A stretch of DNA of 64,000 bases from Oleiphilus messinensis. GTDB taxonomy: Bacteria > Pseudomonadota > Gammaproteobacteria > Pseudomonadales > Oleiphilaceae. Within the stretch, counting starts at the first letter, position 1. The number at the start of each line of letters is the position of its first letter. A program made the position numbers and the translations under genes. Below are positions 33,674 through 43,323 of the stretch, one piece after another. The stretch is taken from NCBI RefSeq assembly GCF_002162375.1, contig NZ_CP021425.1, forward strand, positions 4,109,001 through 4,173,000, written 5' to 3'. Below the pieces are notes generated by a model. That model made no database searches and was not told the origin of the DNA. It worked only from the letters and a program-made list of their open reading frames with translations.

Positions 33674-36600
33674 AGGTCAGATACACTTTCCTGGTACCGA
33701 GCATGTACCGAAGTCCCTGGACCAGTTCATCCGTTGGCAACACCGTCCAGGACGGCCCAAGCTCCAGCATTGAAAGTGCATCTGGCCGGGTATAACGAAT
33801 ATAAACCGGACAGGATTCGGCCTGACGATAGGGGCTCAACGTTTCCTGCAATTCCTGCATGAAGCCGTTTTTGATCGCCGGCATTTCAACATCCAGGACC
33901 ATACCTTTGGCATGCTGACGGCGCGCTTCTGTAATATCGTAGCAGCGACGGGCATTTACCTTGATTCCGCCAGAGTGCCGGTCTTCACTGACCTCTCCCT
34001 CGACGACCAGTATGGTATCCATTTGCAGGTAATCGCGACTGACTTCATAAGCTTCCGAGAACAAAGCAACCTCGATTCGTGCGGTGCGGTCATCGAGTGT
34101 TATGAATGCCATGGTATCGCCCCGCTTGTTTTTCATGGTCCGGGCAGCAACCACCAGTCCAACAATATTTTGTGTGCTTTTATTGATCTTGAGATCAACG
34201 ATAGAGGAACTCGAAAACTGCCGCACCTCTTTTTCGTACTCATCAAAGGGGTGACCGGTAAGGTAAAGGCCCAACGTGTCCTTCTCGCCATTCAAACGTT
34301 CTTTGTCACTCCACTCGCGAGCATCCACTGAAGCGGCATAGACATCCTCCCCTTCAACCTCATCGGGCACCACCTCACCAAACAGGTCTTCCATACCCGC
34401 ATTTTGATTACGACTGTTCTGGTCCGCCCGTTTTACAGCCTCTTCAATACTGGCCATTAATCGCCCTCTGCTGGGGCCGATTGAATCCAGAGCACCGGAT
34501 TTGATCAACGCCTCCAACGCTCGCTTATTGACTTTGCGAGCATCAACACGGGCGCAAAAATCGAAGAGATTCATGAAAGGCCCCCCTTTCTCCCGTGCAT
34601 CCATAATGCTACTGACCGGACCTTCCCCCAATCCTTTTACCGCACCGAGTCCGTAGACGATATGGCCGGAATCATTTACGGTAAACGTATACTCACTGGT
34701 ATTAACATCGGGCAATACCAGATTTAATTTCATCTTCCGGCATTCATCGATCAAGGTCACAACTTTATCGGTGTTCTGCATATCCGCAGTAAGCACCGCT
34801 GCCATAAACTCTGAAGGGTAATGGGCCTTGAGCCAAAGAGTTTGATAGGAAACAAGTGCGTAAGCTGCAGAATGGGATTTGTTAAAACCGTACCCTGCGA
34901 ATTTTTCCACAAGGTCAAAGATTTTCATCGCCAGATCCGGTTCAACTCCCTGACTAACCGCCCCCTCTCGGAAGGTATCACGCTGTTTCGCCATTTCTTC
35001 GGGCTTCTTTTTACCCATGGCCCGACGTAACAAGTCCGCGCCACCCAGCGTATAGCCCGCCAGGGTTTGAGCGATCTGCATAACCTGTTCCTGATAGACG
35101 ATGACCCCGTACGTCGGCTCAAGTATGGTTTGCAGACTGTCGTGCTGGAAATCAGGGTGTGGGTAGGCCACTTCAGCCCGACCGTGCTTCCGGTTGATAA
35201 AATCATCTACCATGCCGGATTCCAGTGGCCCCGGACGGAACAGGGCCACCAATGCGATCATATCTTCGATGTTATCGGGCTGCAGGCGTCGAATCAGATC
35301 TTTCATGCCCCGGCTTTCAAGCTGGAAAACCGCTGTAGTTTCCGCACGTTTCAACATGGCGAACGACTTCGCGTCATCCAGAGGAATGAAGGCAATATCG
35401 AGTTCCGATTCACCTTTTTCAGCGCGCCGGGGATTAATCATTTCCAGCGCCCATTTAATAATGGTCAGCGTGCGCAATCCCAGGAAGTCAAATTTGACCA
35501 GCCCCGCTTCCTCGACATCCCCCTTGTCAAACTGGGTCACCAGTCCACTGCCATCCTCATCGCAATAAAGCGGCGAAAAGTCCACCAGTTTCGTTGGTGC
35601 GATGACCACCCCACCCGCGTGCTTACCGACGTTCCGGGTAATGCCCTCAAGTTTGACGGCCATCTCCCAGACATCACGAGCCTCTTCATCCTGATCAAGA
35701 TATTCCCGTAAGGGCTCTTCTGCATCAAATGCTTTAGCCAACGTCATCCCCACTTCAAATGGAATCATCTTCGATAGTCGATCCCCCATTGAGTAAGGTT
35801 TACCTTGTACCCGTGCGACGTCCCGCACCACCGCTTTTGCGGCCATGGTTCCGAACGTAATGATCTGCGAAACCGCCATTCGGCCATAATTTTCGGCCAC
35901 ATAGTCAATAACCCGGTCTCGCCCCTCCATACAGAAGTCAACGTCAAAGTCAGGCATCGAAACCCGTTCTGGATTCAAAAACCGCTCGAACAGCAAATCG
36001 TACTGCAACGGATCCAGATCCGTGATTTTCAATACATAGGCAACCAATGATCCCGCACCGGAACCCCGTCCCGGCCCAACTGGAACACCATTGTTTTTCG
36101 CCCACTGAATAAAGTCCATTACGATCAGGAAGTAACCCGGGAACCCCATCTGGGTAATGATATCCAGTTCAAATTTCAACCGATCAAAATAGCGTTGTCG
36201 CTCTTCCTGATAATTCGATGCATTCTTATCCAGAATAGATTCAAGCCGCTCATCCAATCCCTCTTCAGAGATTTTGGTGAAAAACTCATCCATCGTGAGA
36301 CCATCCGGTATGGGATACTCTGGCAGGAAGTACTCACCGAGGCGCACATCTACGGTACACCGCTTTGCAATCTCAACGGAATTCTCCAAAGCCTCTGGAA
36401 TATCGGCGAATAATTCGCACATTTCCGCTTCGGTTTTCAGATATTGCTCTTCGCTGTAGCGCCGCTCCCGACGGGGATCGTCAAGCGTTCTACTGTCATG
36501 AATACACACCCTAGCTTCGTGGGCATCAAAATCCTCCGGCGCGAGAAAGTGCACATCATTGGTCGCCACAACCGGACATGCCATCTCGGAAGCCAGATTT

Positions 36601-37154
36601 ACGGATTGGTGGACACATTCTTCATCATTACTGCGCCCGGTGCGTTGCAGCTCCAGATAAAAAGCATCAGGATACAACGCCATCCAGTAGCGGAGGCGCT
36701 CTCGGGCATAATCTATCTTCCCCGCCAACAGCGCTTTGCCGACTTCCCCCAGTTTTGCCCCCGAGAGTGCGATTACCCCCTCTCGACACTGCTCCAGCCA
36801 CTCGTAGCTTACGATTGGGCGCTCCATGTACTGCCCTTGGGTAAAGCCCAGTGATACGAGTTCAATAATATTGGCGTAGCCGGTTTCATTCATCGCATAC
36901 AGCGTAATGCGGGACGGGTCATCCCGGTCATCCTGATTGTTCACCCACAAATCGACCCCGATAATCGGCTTGATCCCGGCACCATTACACCCTTTATAGA
37001 ATTTCACGAGGGCGCACATATTAGACTGATCCGTAATCGCCACCGCAGGCATATTGAATTCAGCAATTTTGCCGATAAGGGGTTTGATTTTTACCAGACC
37101 ATCAACCAGCGAAAATTCAGTATGGATACGTAAATGGATAAACTGTGGTGCCAT
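33666..37154 (-). CDS. dnaE: DNA polymerase III alpha subunit
   Basis: The replicative polymerase. The N-terminal PHP domain (FIHLRIHTEFSLVDG) is followed by the palm with catalytic aspartates in MPDFDVDF (Asp402 and Asp404 by codon count) and KFDFLGLRT, GPGRGSGAGSLVAYVL, in short GRGSGAGSLVAY, the fingers segment FNKSHSAAYALVSYQT, and a C-terminal OB domain (NIVGLVVAARTMKNKRGD) and tau-binding end. The length of 1162 residues is normal. It is the first gene of the dnaE-tilS pair. Upstream is a repetitive, A-rich leader and not the lpxB-rnhB pair found before dnaE in E. coli and pseudomonads. Confidence 0.97.
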   Translation of the reverse strand: MAPQFIHLRIHTEFSLVDGLVKIKPLIGKIAEFNMPAVAITDQSNMCALVKFYKGCNGAGIKPIIGVDLWVNNQDDRDDPSRITLYAMNETGYANIIELVSLGFTQGQYMERPIVSYEWLEQCREGVIALSGAKLGEVGKALLAGKIDYARERLRYWMALYPDAFYLELQRTGRSNDEECVHQSVNLASEMACPVVATNDVHFLAPEDFDAHEARVCIHDSRTLDDPRRERRYSEEQYLKTEAEMCELFADIPEALENSVEIAKRCTVDVRLGEYFLPEYPIPDGLTMDEFFTKISEEGLDERLESILDKNASNYQEERQRYFDRLKFELDIITQMGFPGYFLIVMDFIQWAKNNGVPVGPGRGSGAGSLVAYVLKITDLDPLQYDLLFERFLNPERVSMPDFDVDFCMEGRDRVIDYVAENYGRMAVSQIITFGTMAAKAVVRDVARVQGKPYSMGDRLSKMIPFEVGMTLAKAFDAEEPLREYLDQDEEARDVWEMAVKLEGITRNVGKHAGGVVIAPTKLVDFSPLYCDEDGSGLVTQFDKGDVEEAGLVKFDFLGLRTLTIIKWALEMINPRRAEKGESELDIAFIPLDDAKSFAMLKRAETTAVFQLESRGMKDLIRRLQPDNIEDMIALVALFRPGPLESGMVDDFINRKHGRAEVAYPHPDFQHDSLQTILEPTYGVIVYQEQVMQIAQTLAGYTLGGADLLRRAMGKKKPEEMAKQRDTFREGAVSQGVEPDLAMKIFDLVEKFAGYGFNKSHSAAYALVSYQTLWLKAHYPSEFMAAVLTADMQNTDKVVTLIDECRKMKLNLVLPDVNTSEYTFTVNDSGHIVYGLGAVKGLGEGPVSSIMDAREKGGPFMNLFDFCARVDARKVNKRALEALIKSGALDSIGPSRGRLMASIEEAVKRADQNSRNQNAGMEDLFGEVVPDEVEGEDVYAASVDAREWSDKERLNGEKDTLGLYLTGHPFDEYEKEVRQFSSSSIVDLKINKSTQNIVGLVVAARTMKNKRGDTMAFITLDDRTARIEVALFSEAYEVSRDYLQMDTILVVEGEVSEDRHSGGIKVNARRCYDITEARRQHAKGMVLDVEMPAIKNGFMQELQETLSPYRQAESCPVYIRYTRPDALSMLELGPSWTVLPTDELVQGLRYMLGTRKVYLTYD

Positions 37155-37214
37155 GCTAAGGAATAACCTTTCGATAAGTGACGCTTGTACGGTAACAGGC
37201 CGAACAATAAGCGG

Positions 37215-37290
37215 GTAAAGCTGTCCAACAAAGAATAACTGTCGAACAAAATAGAGCCGTCAATAAAGTAGAACTGTCAAAAAAAACAAA
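37215..37290. repeat. Degenerate A-rich direct repeats upstream of dnaE
   Basis: A unit like CTGTCxAACAAA-ATA recurs about four times with variation (37225, 37247, 37270 and 37275 regions), ending in an A-run. The 37155-37428 stretch holds no gene I can support; the dnaE promoter should lie here. Confidence 0.4.
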
Positions 37291-37428
37291 ACTTTTAAAA
37301 CAAGAAAACCCATCAGGTAAGTTTATTACGCTGACAGCTTACTTTAAAGTGAATAAAACAAAGCACAATCAAACAGCCCCAGATCTTTTAGCGATCAACT
37401 CCAGTTCGCATAAATGACGCTACAGGCG

Positions 37429-37926
37429 TTACTGGATAAGAGCCATGATTTTTTTTGCGGATTGCGGGCCGTAGAGTACCTGTGACAACTCACCCGCCGG
37501 AGTAATTAACAAGGACACTGGCAGTACCTGCAGCGCCTCAAGCTCAAAGTGGTCGGCCGGATCCCCTGAAAGCGGTTCAAACTCGATGCCTAATCGTTGC
37601 ATACTGCTCTCGAGTTTATCGCCGGAAAGGCCATCGTAATTGTAGCCGAACACAATCACATCCCCCGCGGCATGCAGTTCATTCAATTCCGGTATTTCAG
37701 TCACACAGGGCTTACACCATTCAGCCCAGTAATTAATCAGCCGCCAATGGTCTTGGCTCGCGCGCCACGCCTGACTTTGCTCAGGGTTGAAGGGCACCTG
37801 CTCTGTCACGTTATCCGTCATTGAAGATGCCATGCCTGGATCACGACCATCACAGGCCACGATACCAAAAGCGACGAAAATAAACTGCCATCCGAAACGT
37901 GCAGCACGCAAAAAGAGTGTTTTCAA
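37429..37926 (-). CDS. Thioredoxin-like (TlpA-type) lipoprotein
   Basis: A 165-residue envelope protein. The N-terminal hydrophobic run ends in a lipobox-like GIVAC with the acylated cysteine at residue 25. The thioredoxin fold carries the active site EWCKPC (Cys71 and Cys74) within INYWAEWCKPCVTEIPELN, and the cis-proline segment is LPVSLLITPAGE. Proteins of this group reduce or oxidise thiols in the periplasm, often for cytochrome c maturation, but the partner is not evident. It is divergent from arsC. Confidence 0.86.
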   Translation of the reverse strand: MKTLFLRAARFGWQFIFVAFGIVACDGRDPGMASSMTDNVTEQVPFNPEQSQAWRASQDHWRLINYWAEWCKPCVTEIPELNELHAAGDVIVFGYNYDGLSGDKLESSMQRLGIEFEPLSGDPADHFELEALQVLPVSLLITPAGELSQVLYGPQSAKKIMALIQ

Positions 37927-38073
37927 AGCAGGAACAATCCAGAAGTCTTTTGTCAGGGTGTAAGCTTACTCAACTACTGTTAGAATAGCACCCCAAATTT
38001 AAGTCGACGTTAAGTTACGACTGAACTCAACGTCCCTACAAGGTTTCTTCTTTGAACTCACTACGGTACTGCA

Positions 38074-38427
38074 ATGACTGATTCAATCCAGATTCTACAT
38101 AACCCGCGCTGCTCAAAATCCCGTCAAACGCTTGCACTGCTGGAAGCGAAAGGAATTGAACCAGAAGTAATTCTCTATCTGGATACCCCGCCAACCGCGC
38201 AGGAGCTGGCAGTCATTATCCAAAAGCTCGGCATCACGCCACGGGAATTGATGCGGAACAAAGAGACAGAATTCAAAGATCAAGGATTGAAAGATCCAGA
38301 ACTCAGCGACGCACAACTGATCGAAGCGATGATCAACACCCCCAAACTGATTGAAAGACCCATTGTCATCCGTGGCGACAAAGCCGTTCTCGGCCGCCCA
38401 CCCGAAAATATCGATGAGTTATTCTGA
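38074..38427 (+). CDS. arsC: ArsC-family arsenate reductase, glutaredoxin type
   Basis: A 117-residue protein of the ArsC/Spx fold. The catalytic Cys13 lies in HNPRCSKSRQTL, and the arginines of the second signature are in LIERPIVIRGDKAVLGRP. The glutaredoxin-dependent enzymes reduce arsenate to arsenite. No arsenite pump or arsR is next to it. It stands in the conserved order arsC-wrbA-DUF2069, as in pseudomonads, where it may have a general role and not a dedicated resistance one. Confidence 0.92.
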   Translation: MTDSIQILHNPRCSKSRQTLALLEAKGIEPEVILYLDTPPTAQELAVIIQKLGITPRELMRNKETEFKDQGLKDPELSDAQLIEAMINTPKLIERPIVIRGDKAVLGRPPENIDELF

Positions 38428-38516
38428 GCTTGGTTATTTTTATCTCGATTAATCTCGGTTAACTATTCCAGATCAGCTTTCCCGATCTGATTTCTGATCA
38501 CCATGCGTCGCCGTAA

Positions 38517-39158
<642 letters not shown>

Positions 39159-39192
39159 TCAAGACGAGCAACCACCCTATCACAGACAACCT

Positions 39193-39609
39193 ATGACCAA
39201 GACTGCAGAGAATTCAATGCAAACACCGTCCAGTGCCTTAGCCCGAAAAACCAGCATTTCCCATAACACGGCCATCGTTTCTTATATCGGATTGCTGGTT
39301 TTACTTGTTTTAACCAGTTTCGATGCGGAAATATCGCTGGCTCTGGTGCTCAGTATCAAGCTCGTTCCCTTGCTGATTTTCATTCCAGGGCTACTGAAAA
39401 AGAACTTTAAAGCCCATATCTGGCTCTGCTTTGTCATTCTGCTGTATTTTACACAATACTCTGTGCGGGCGTACCTCACTCAAGGTGACTGGGAACCAGT
39501 CTTGATGACACTGTTTAGCGTGACAACCTTTATCGGCTCCATGATGTATGTTCGTTGGGGAAAACAATTAGAGGCCAGCCTGTCACCGGTGCAAGTCCCG
39601 GATTCATAA
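39193..39609 (+). CDS. DUF2069 membrane protein
   Basis: A 138-residue protein with about four hydrophobic helices (starting near residues 27, 50, 72 and 103), matching the DUF2069 family of unknown function. FIPGLLKKNFKAHIWLCF and QYSVRAYLTQGDW, the typical centre, are seen. An internal Met at residue 9 could be the start. It lies after wrbA with a 34-bp gap. The order arsC-wrbA-DUF2069-hda is linked in pseudomonads; here hda is about 38 kb away. Confidence 0.83.
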   Translation: MTKTAENSMQTPSSALARKTSISHNTAIVSYIGLLVLLVLTSFDAEISLALVLSIKLVPLLIFIPGLLKKNFKAHIWLCFVILLYFTQYSVRAYLTQGDWEPVLMTLFSVTTFIGSMMYVRWGKQLEASLSPVQVPDS

Positions 39610-39686
39610 AGACTTCTGTTAAAAAAATTGGCCAGCCGGGGAATCTGCTTCCATACTGAGTACGAACACTTAAAAATCGGAATGCT

Positions 39687-41468
39687 ATGAAAGCTGCTAT
39701 TGCAAGACCCCCGGAGAAAATACTGACTCTGCCCGATATCGCACTGGGCTTGGTCAACACAAATATTATCAGCCAGGATCAAGCCGACAAGCTTTTCCAG
39801 ATCAGTGGCAGCGAGTCCGGCAAGAGCAGCCACCCGTTTCATACGATCATCAAGGCAAACTATCACTGCCTGCAATCGGGGGATCTCCTGAATCAGGAGT
39901 TTCTCTCCCGGTGGCTGGCAGATTGGGCGAATCAGCCCTACTACCATATCGACCCACTTAAAATTCAAGTCCGCAAGACCACCCAGGTGATGTCATTCGC
40001 TTTTGCCCAAAGACACGACATTATAGCTGTAGAAGTCACCAATGATCAGGTGACCATTGCCAGTGCCCAACCGTTTTATCACGCCTGGGAGGACAATTTA
40101 CAACAAGCCCTGCAAAAGCGAATTGTTCGGGTTGTCGCCCAGCCGGATGAGATTAGCCGGTATACCATCGAGTTTTACCGCCTCGCCAAATCCGTTAATC
40201 AGGCCAGTGGCCAGAGTGCAGCAGCATCCCACAACGTCAATAACTTCGAACAGTTGATGGATCTGAAGTCGGAAGGTGACCATGATGCCAATGATCAACA
40301 CATCGTTAATATTGTCGACTGGCTTTTACAATATGCCCATGAACAGCGGGCAAGTGATATTCATATCGAACCCCGTAGAGAACTGTCTCATATTCGCTTC
40401 CGGATCGACGGTATATTGCACCATGTTTACGAGTTTCCCCTGCAGGTCGGGGTTGCCATTGTCAGCCGGTTGAAAATACTGGGTCGCCTTAATGTTGCCG
40501 AAAAACGCAAACCTCAGGACGGGCGTATTAAAACCCGAAACCCGGATAATCAGGAAGTTGAACTACGTCTCTCCACCCTGCCCACCGCCTTTGGCGAAAA
40601 GCTGGTCATGCGGATATTTGACCCGGAGGTATTGGTCAAAAGTATGCCGGAACTGGGTTTCAGCAGTGAAGATCAGGCAAAATGGCAATCCATGGTCAGC
40701 CAGCCTCATGGCATTGTGTTGGTAACCGGACCAACGGGGTCCGGTAAAACCACAACCCTGTATACCACATTGAAACAACTCGCCCAGCCTGAAGTTAACG
40801 TTTGTACCATTGAAGATCCCATCGAAATGGTTGAGCCATCGTTCAACCAGATGCAGGTACAGAGCCAAATCGACTTGAGTTTCGCCTCAGGCATTCGCGC
40901 CCTGCTCCGGCAAGATCCAGACATCATCATGATCGGTGAGATTCGGGATATGGAAACTGCCGAAATGGCAACACAAGCCGCACTGACGGGGCATTTGGTA
41001 CTTTCGACATTGCACACCAACGACTCGCCCAGCGCGATCACCCGACTGCTTGAGATCGGCATTCCACCCTATCTGGTGAAGGCAACGGTTCTTGGCGTCA
41101 TGGCACAACGCTTGGTGCGCACCCTTTGTCCAGCCTGTAAAGCGCCGACGGAGCTTAATCCGGATGAGTGGAATCAACTGGTCAGCCCGTGGAAAGCCGG
41201 CCCGCCCAAAAACCCCCATAAACCAGTGGGTTGCCTGGAATGCAGAAACACCGGGTACCGTGGTCGCGCTGGCGTCTACGAAATTATGCCGCTGAGTGAA
41301 CAGATCAAAACGCAGATTACTGACAATACCAGTGATGACGATATCCGGAAAACCGCCATTAAAGAAGGCATGAGAGGGCTGCGTTTGAGCGGAGCGCAAA
41401 AAATTTCAGCCGGGTTCACCACCATAGAGGAAATCCTGCGTGTAACCCCCGCACACCAGAGGTTTTGA
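39687..41468 (+). CDS. GspE/PilB-family secretion ATPase
   Basis: A 593-residue hexameric ATPase of the type II secretion/type IV pilus class. The N-terminal T2SSE-like domain is followed by RASDIHIEPRRELSHIRFRIDG, in short SDIHIEP, Walker A GPTGSGKTTT (about residue 347), Asp box TIEDPIEMVEP, Walker B IRALLRQDPDIIMIGEIRD, in short QDPDIIMIGEIRD, the His box TGHLVLSTLHTND, and a zinc tetracysteine CPAC plus CLEC. No other secretion or pilus genes are next to it, so its system is elsewhere. GspE is the best guess; a pilus motor is also possible. Confidence 0.85.
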   Translation: MKAAIARPPEKILTLPDIALGLVNTNIISQDQADKLFQISGSESGKSSHPFHTIIKANYHCLQSGDLLNQEFLSRWLADWANQPYYHIDPLKIQVRKTTQVMSFAFAQRHDIIAVEVTNDQVTIASAQPFYHAWEDNLQQALQKRIVRVVAQPDEISRYTIEFYRLAKSVNQASGQSAAASHNVNNFEQLMDLKSEGDHDANDQHIVNIVDWLLQYAHEQRASDIHIEPRRELSHIRFRIDGILHHVYEFPLQVGVAIVSRLKILGRLNVAEKRKPQDGRIKTRNPDNQEVELRLSTLPTAFGEKLVMRIFDPEVLVKSMPELGFSSEDQAKWQSMVSQPHGIVLVTGPTGSGKTTTLYTTLKQLAQPEVNVCTIEDPIEMVEPSFNQMQVQSQIDLSFASGIRALLRQDPDIIMIGEIRDMETAEMATQAALTGHLVLSTLHTNDSPSAITRLLEIGIPPYLVKATVLGVMAQRLVRTLCPACKAPTELNPDEWNQLVSPWKAGPPKNPHKPVGCLECRNTGYRGRAGVYEIMPLSEQIKTQITDNTSDDDIRKTAIKEGMRGLRLSGAQKISAGFTTIEEILRVTPAHQRF

Positions 41469-41527
41469 TTAAATCGAATTCTCACCATAGACTAAATGTT
41501 AATTGCAATAATTTAAGGGACATTTCC

Positions 41528-42325
41528 ATGAAACGCACCAGAATGATAACCGGTATTTTTTTCTCCAGCCTGCTGATGTGTCTGTCGAATGTGGTTTGGG
41601 CACAGTCTGCAGCAGAGAAAGGTCTGGAAATTGCGCGCGAGGCGGATCGCCGGGACCAAGGCTGGGTAGACAGTACGGCCGACATGAAGATGATTTTGCG
41701 AAACAAGCGCGGCGACGAAAGCGTACGCTTGCTCCGCAGCAAAGGCCTTGAGGTTATTGAAGACGGAGATCAAAGTATCATCGTGTTCGATCAACCTGCC
41801 GATGTTCGGGGCACAGCTTTGCTCACTTACTCACATAAAACAGGACCGGATGACCAGTGGCTGTACTTACCGGCACTTAAACGCGTTAAACGTATCGCCT
41901 CGAGTAACAAGTCCGGTCCATTTATGGGGAGCGAGTTTGCCTTCGAAGACATGGGTGCCCAAGAGGTCGAACAGTACACCTATAAATACCTTCGGGACGA
42001 GAGTTGTAACGAACTCACCTGTTTTGTTATTGAGCGCTACCCGACCGACGAGAATTCAGGGTACAGCAAGCAAATCGCGTGGATAGATCAACAGGAATAC
42101 CGCATCTATAAAGTCGAATACTATGACCGTAAAGACTCGTTACTCAAAACACTGACGCTATCCAAGTTCTACAAATATCTGGATAAATTCTGGCGCGCTC
42201 ATGATAACTTCATGATGAATCACCAGACCGGGAAAAGCACACGACTCCTGCTAGCCAACTTTAAATTTGACATCGGTCTGGACAAGGCTGATTTTTCCCA
42301 AAACAGCTTGAAGCGTGCACAATAA
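41528..42325 (+). CDS. Exported outer-membrane lipoprotein-sorting (LolA-like) protein
   Basis: From the ATG at 41528, preceded by AAGGGA at a good distance, the protein has 265 residues and a signal peptide that ends in VVWAQS (cleavage after Ala near residue 27). The mature part resembles LolA-like outer-membrane lipoprotein-sorting proteins, with DMKMILRNKRGDESVR, the hydrophobic DQWLYLPALKRVKRIASSNK, in short DQWLYLPALKRVKRI, and SKFYKYLDKFWRAHD. Members of this family are often coded beside RND or MMPL transporters for lipids; none is here. A hairpin follows. The in-frame ORF upstream of this start lacks a family match. Confidence 0.84.
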   Translation: MKRTRMITGIFFSSLLMCLSNVVWAQSAAEKGLEIAREADRRDQGWVDSTADMKMILRNKRGDESVRLLRSKGLEVIEDGDQSIIVFDQPADVRGTALLTYSHKTGPDDQWLYLPALKRVKRIASSNKSGPFMGSEFAFEDMGAQEVEQYTYKYLRDESCNELTCFVIERYPTDENSGYSKQIAWIDQQEYRIYKVEYYDRKDSLLKTLTLSKFYKYLDKFWRAHDNFMMNHQTGKSTRLLLANFKFDIGLDKADFSQNSLKRAQ

Positions 42326-42341
42326 CTCAAACTTCCCCAAC

Positions 42342-42368
42342 GCAGGCACGGTTCTGAGCCGTGCCTGC
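42342..42368. terminator. Hairpin after the LolA-like gene
   Basis: Perfect 10-bp stem GCAGGCACGG / CCGTGCCTGC with a seven-base loop, 16 bases after the stop codon at 42325. There is no T-run, so it may be a weak terminator or an RNA stabiliser and not a typical rho-independent site. Confidence 0.5.
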
Positions 42369-42560
42369 TACATCTGATATCCCGTTGCCCCCATCGACGC
42401 CGTTTAACCGCCACCTGACCTTAACGGGCTCACCAACTTGAGTAATCACTCTACTTTTTCAATGTAATCCATGATACCTTTTTGCAACCGAATAATCGGA
42501 GCCGCTTCCGGCAATGCAGTCGTAATACTCTCCACCGGATACCGATTACAACATCACATA

Positions 42561-42608
42561 GAACAACTATCACACTGAACAACTATCACACTGAACAACT
42601 ATCACAAC
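42561..42608 (+). repeat. Three-copy 16-bp tandem repeat before the Tat/GMC pair
   Basis: GAACAACTATCACACT occurs twice exactly (42561-42576, 42577-42592) and a third time with the last three bases changed (42593-42608). It lies in the 344-bp gap between the LolA-like gene and the Tat protein, about 60 bases before the latter's start. Confidence 0.9.
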
Positions 42609-42669
42609 AAAAAATACAACAAGTAAAACACCATAATAAAGACGAAAAAGGATTAAAGAGGACCACCAA

Positions 42670-43284
42670 ATGGCAAGTACACCGGAAAACACATCTTCCG
42701 TAGCCCTGTCGCGGCGCTCACTTTTGAAAACAGGCTTCATGGGCAGTATATTTTTGAGCAGCGTCAGCATGACAGCTGGGCTCAGTGGCTGCGCAACCCA
42801 GCCAGCACAACCCAAACCTGGACAGGATGCATCCGCAGTGCATCATTATCAATTCCTTTCCGAAGACGATATTGTTATGTTGGGTGTATTGGTGCCGGCG
42901 ATTACGGGTGCAAACTTATCCGCAGAAAATGCACAACCCAAAGTCAGCCACTGCATCAAAAGTATCGATCAGGGCTTGATGTTAATTGGTGATGCCAACA
43001 AAAAGGAAGTTCGTAAACTCTTTGATCTGCTTAACTTCACCCCCACTCGGGGTTTACTGGGTGGCATTTGGTCCAGCTGGGAAAACACAAGCCAGGAACA
43101 AGCGACAGAATTTCTGGCATCATGGCGCTACAGTTCAATGGCATTGCTTAACAATGCCTATGCCGCTCTTATCAAAATCGTATCGCTGACCTGGTACGCA
43201 GATGAAACTAACTGGTCGGAATCTCATTATCCGGGTCCACCTGACTATGCAGTCAATGCCCTCCCCCAATTCCGGAAAGCTTGA
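42670..43284 (+). CDS. Tat-exported small subunit, partner of GMC oxidoreductase
   Basis: A 204-residue protein with a twin-arginine signal SRRSLLK (Arg15-Arg16), a hydrophobic stretch and then LSGC at residue 41, so probably a Tat-exported lipoprotein. The rest resembles small subunits of gluconate/fructose/glucose dehydrogenase-type complexes (gluconate 2-dehydrogenase subunit 3), which escort the GMC subunit across the membrane. It lies 39 bp upstream of the GMC gene on the same strand. No cytochrome c subunit follows. The role is inferred from gene pairing and signal type; residue-level likeness is weak. Confidence 0.72.
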   Translation: MASTPENTSSVALSRRSLLKTGFMGSIFLSSVSMTAGLSGCATQPAQPKPGQDASAVHHYQFLSEDDIVMLGVLVPAITGANLSAENAQPKVSHCIKSIDQGLMLIGDANKKEVRKLFDLLNFTPTRGLLGGIWSSWENTSQEQATEFLASWRYSSMALLNNAYAALIKIVSLTWYADETNWSESHYPGPPDYAVNALPQFRKA

Positions 43285-43323
43285 TCCCCCCGGAACCCAT
43301 AATCAAAATAAGGACCACAGGAT

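Noticed and set aside
39687-41468. A type II secretion or pilus gene cluster around the GspE-type ATPase
   Set aside because: No pseudopilin, platform or secretin gene lies next to it; neighbours are DUF2069 and a LolA-like gene.
42342-42368. A small RNA gene at the perfect hairpin
   Set aside because: No promoter or T-run was seen, and it directly follows a gene, so a 3' end structure is simpler.
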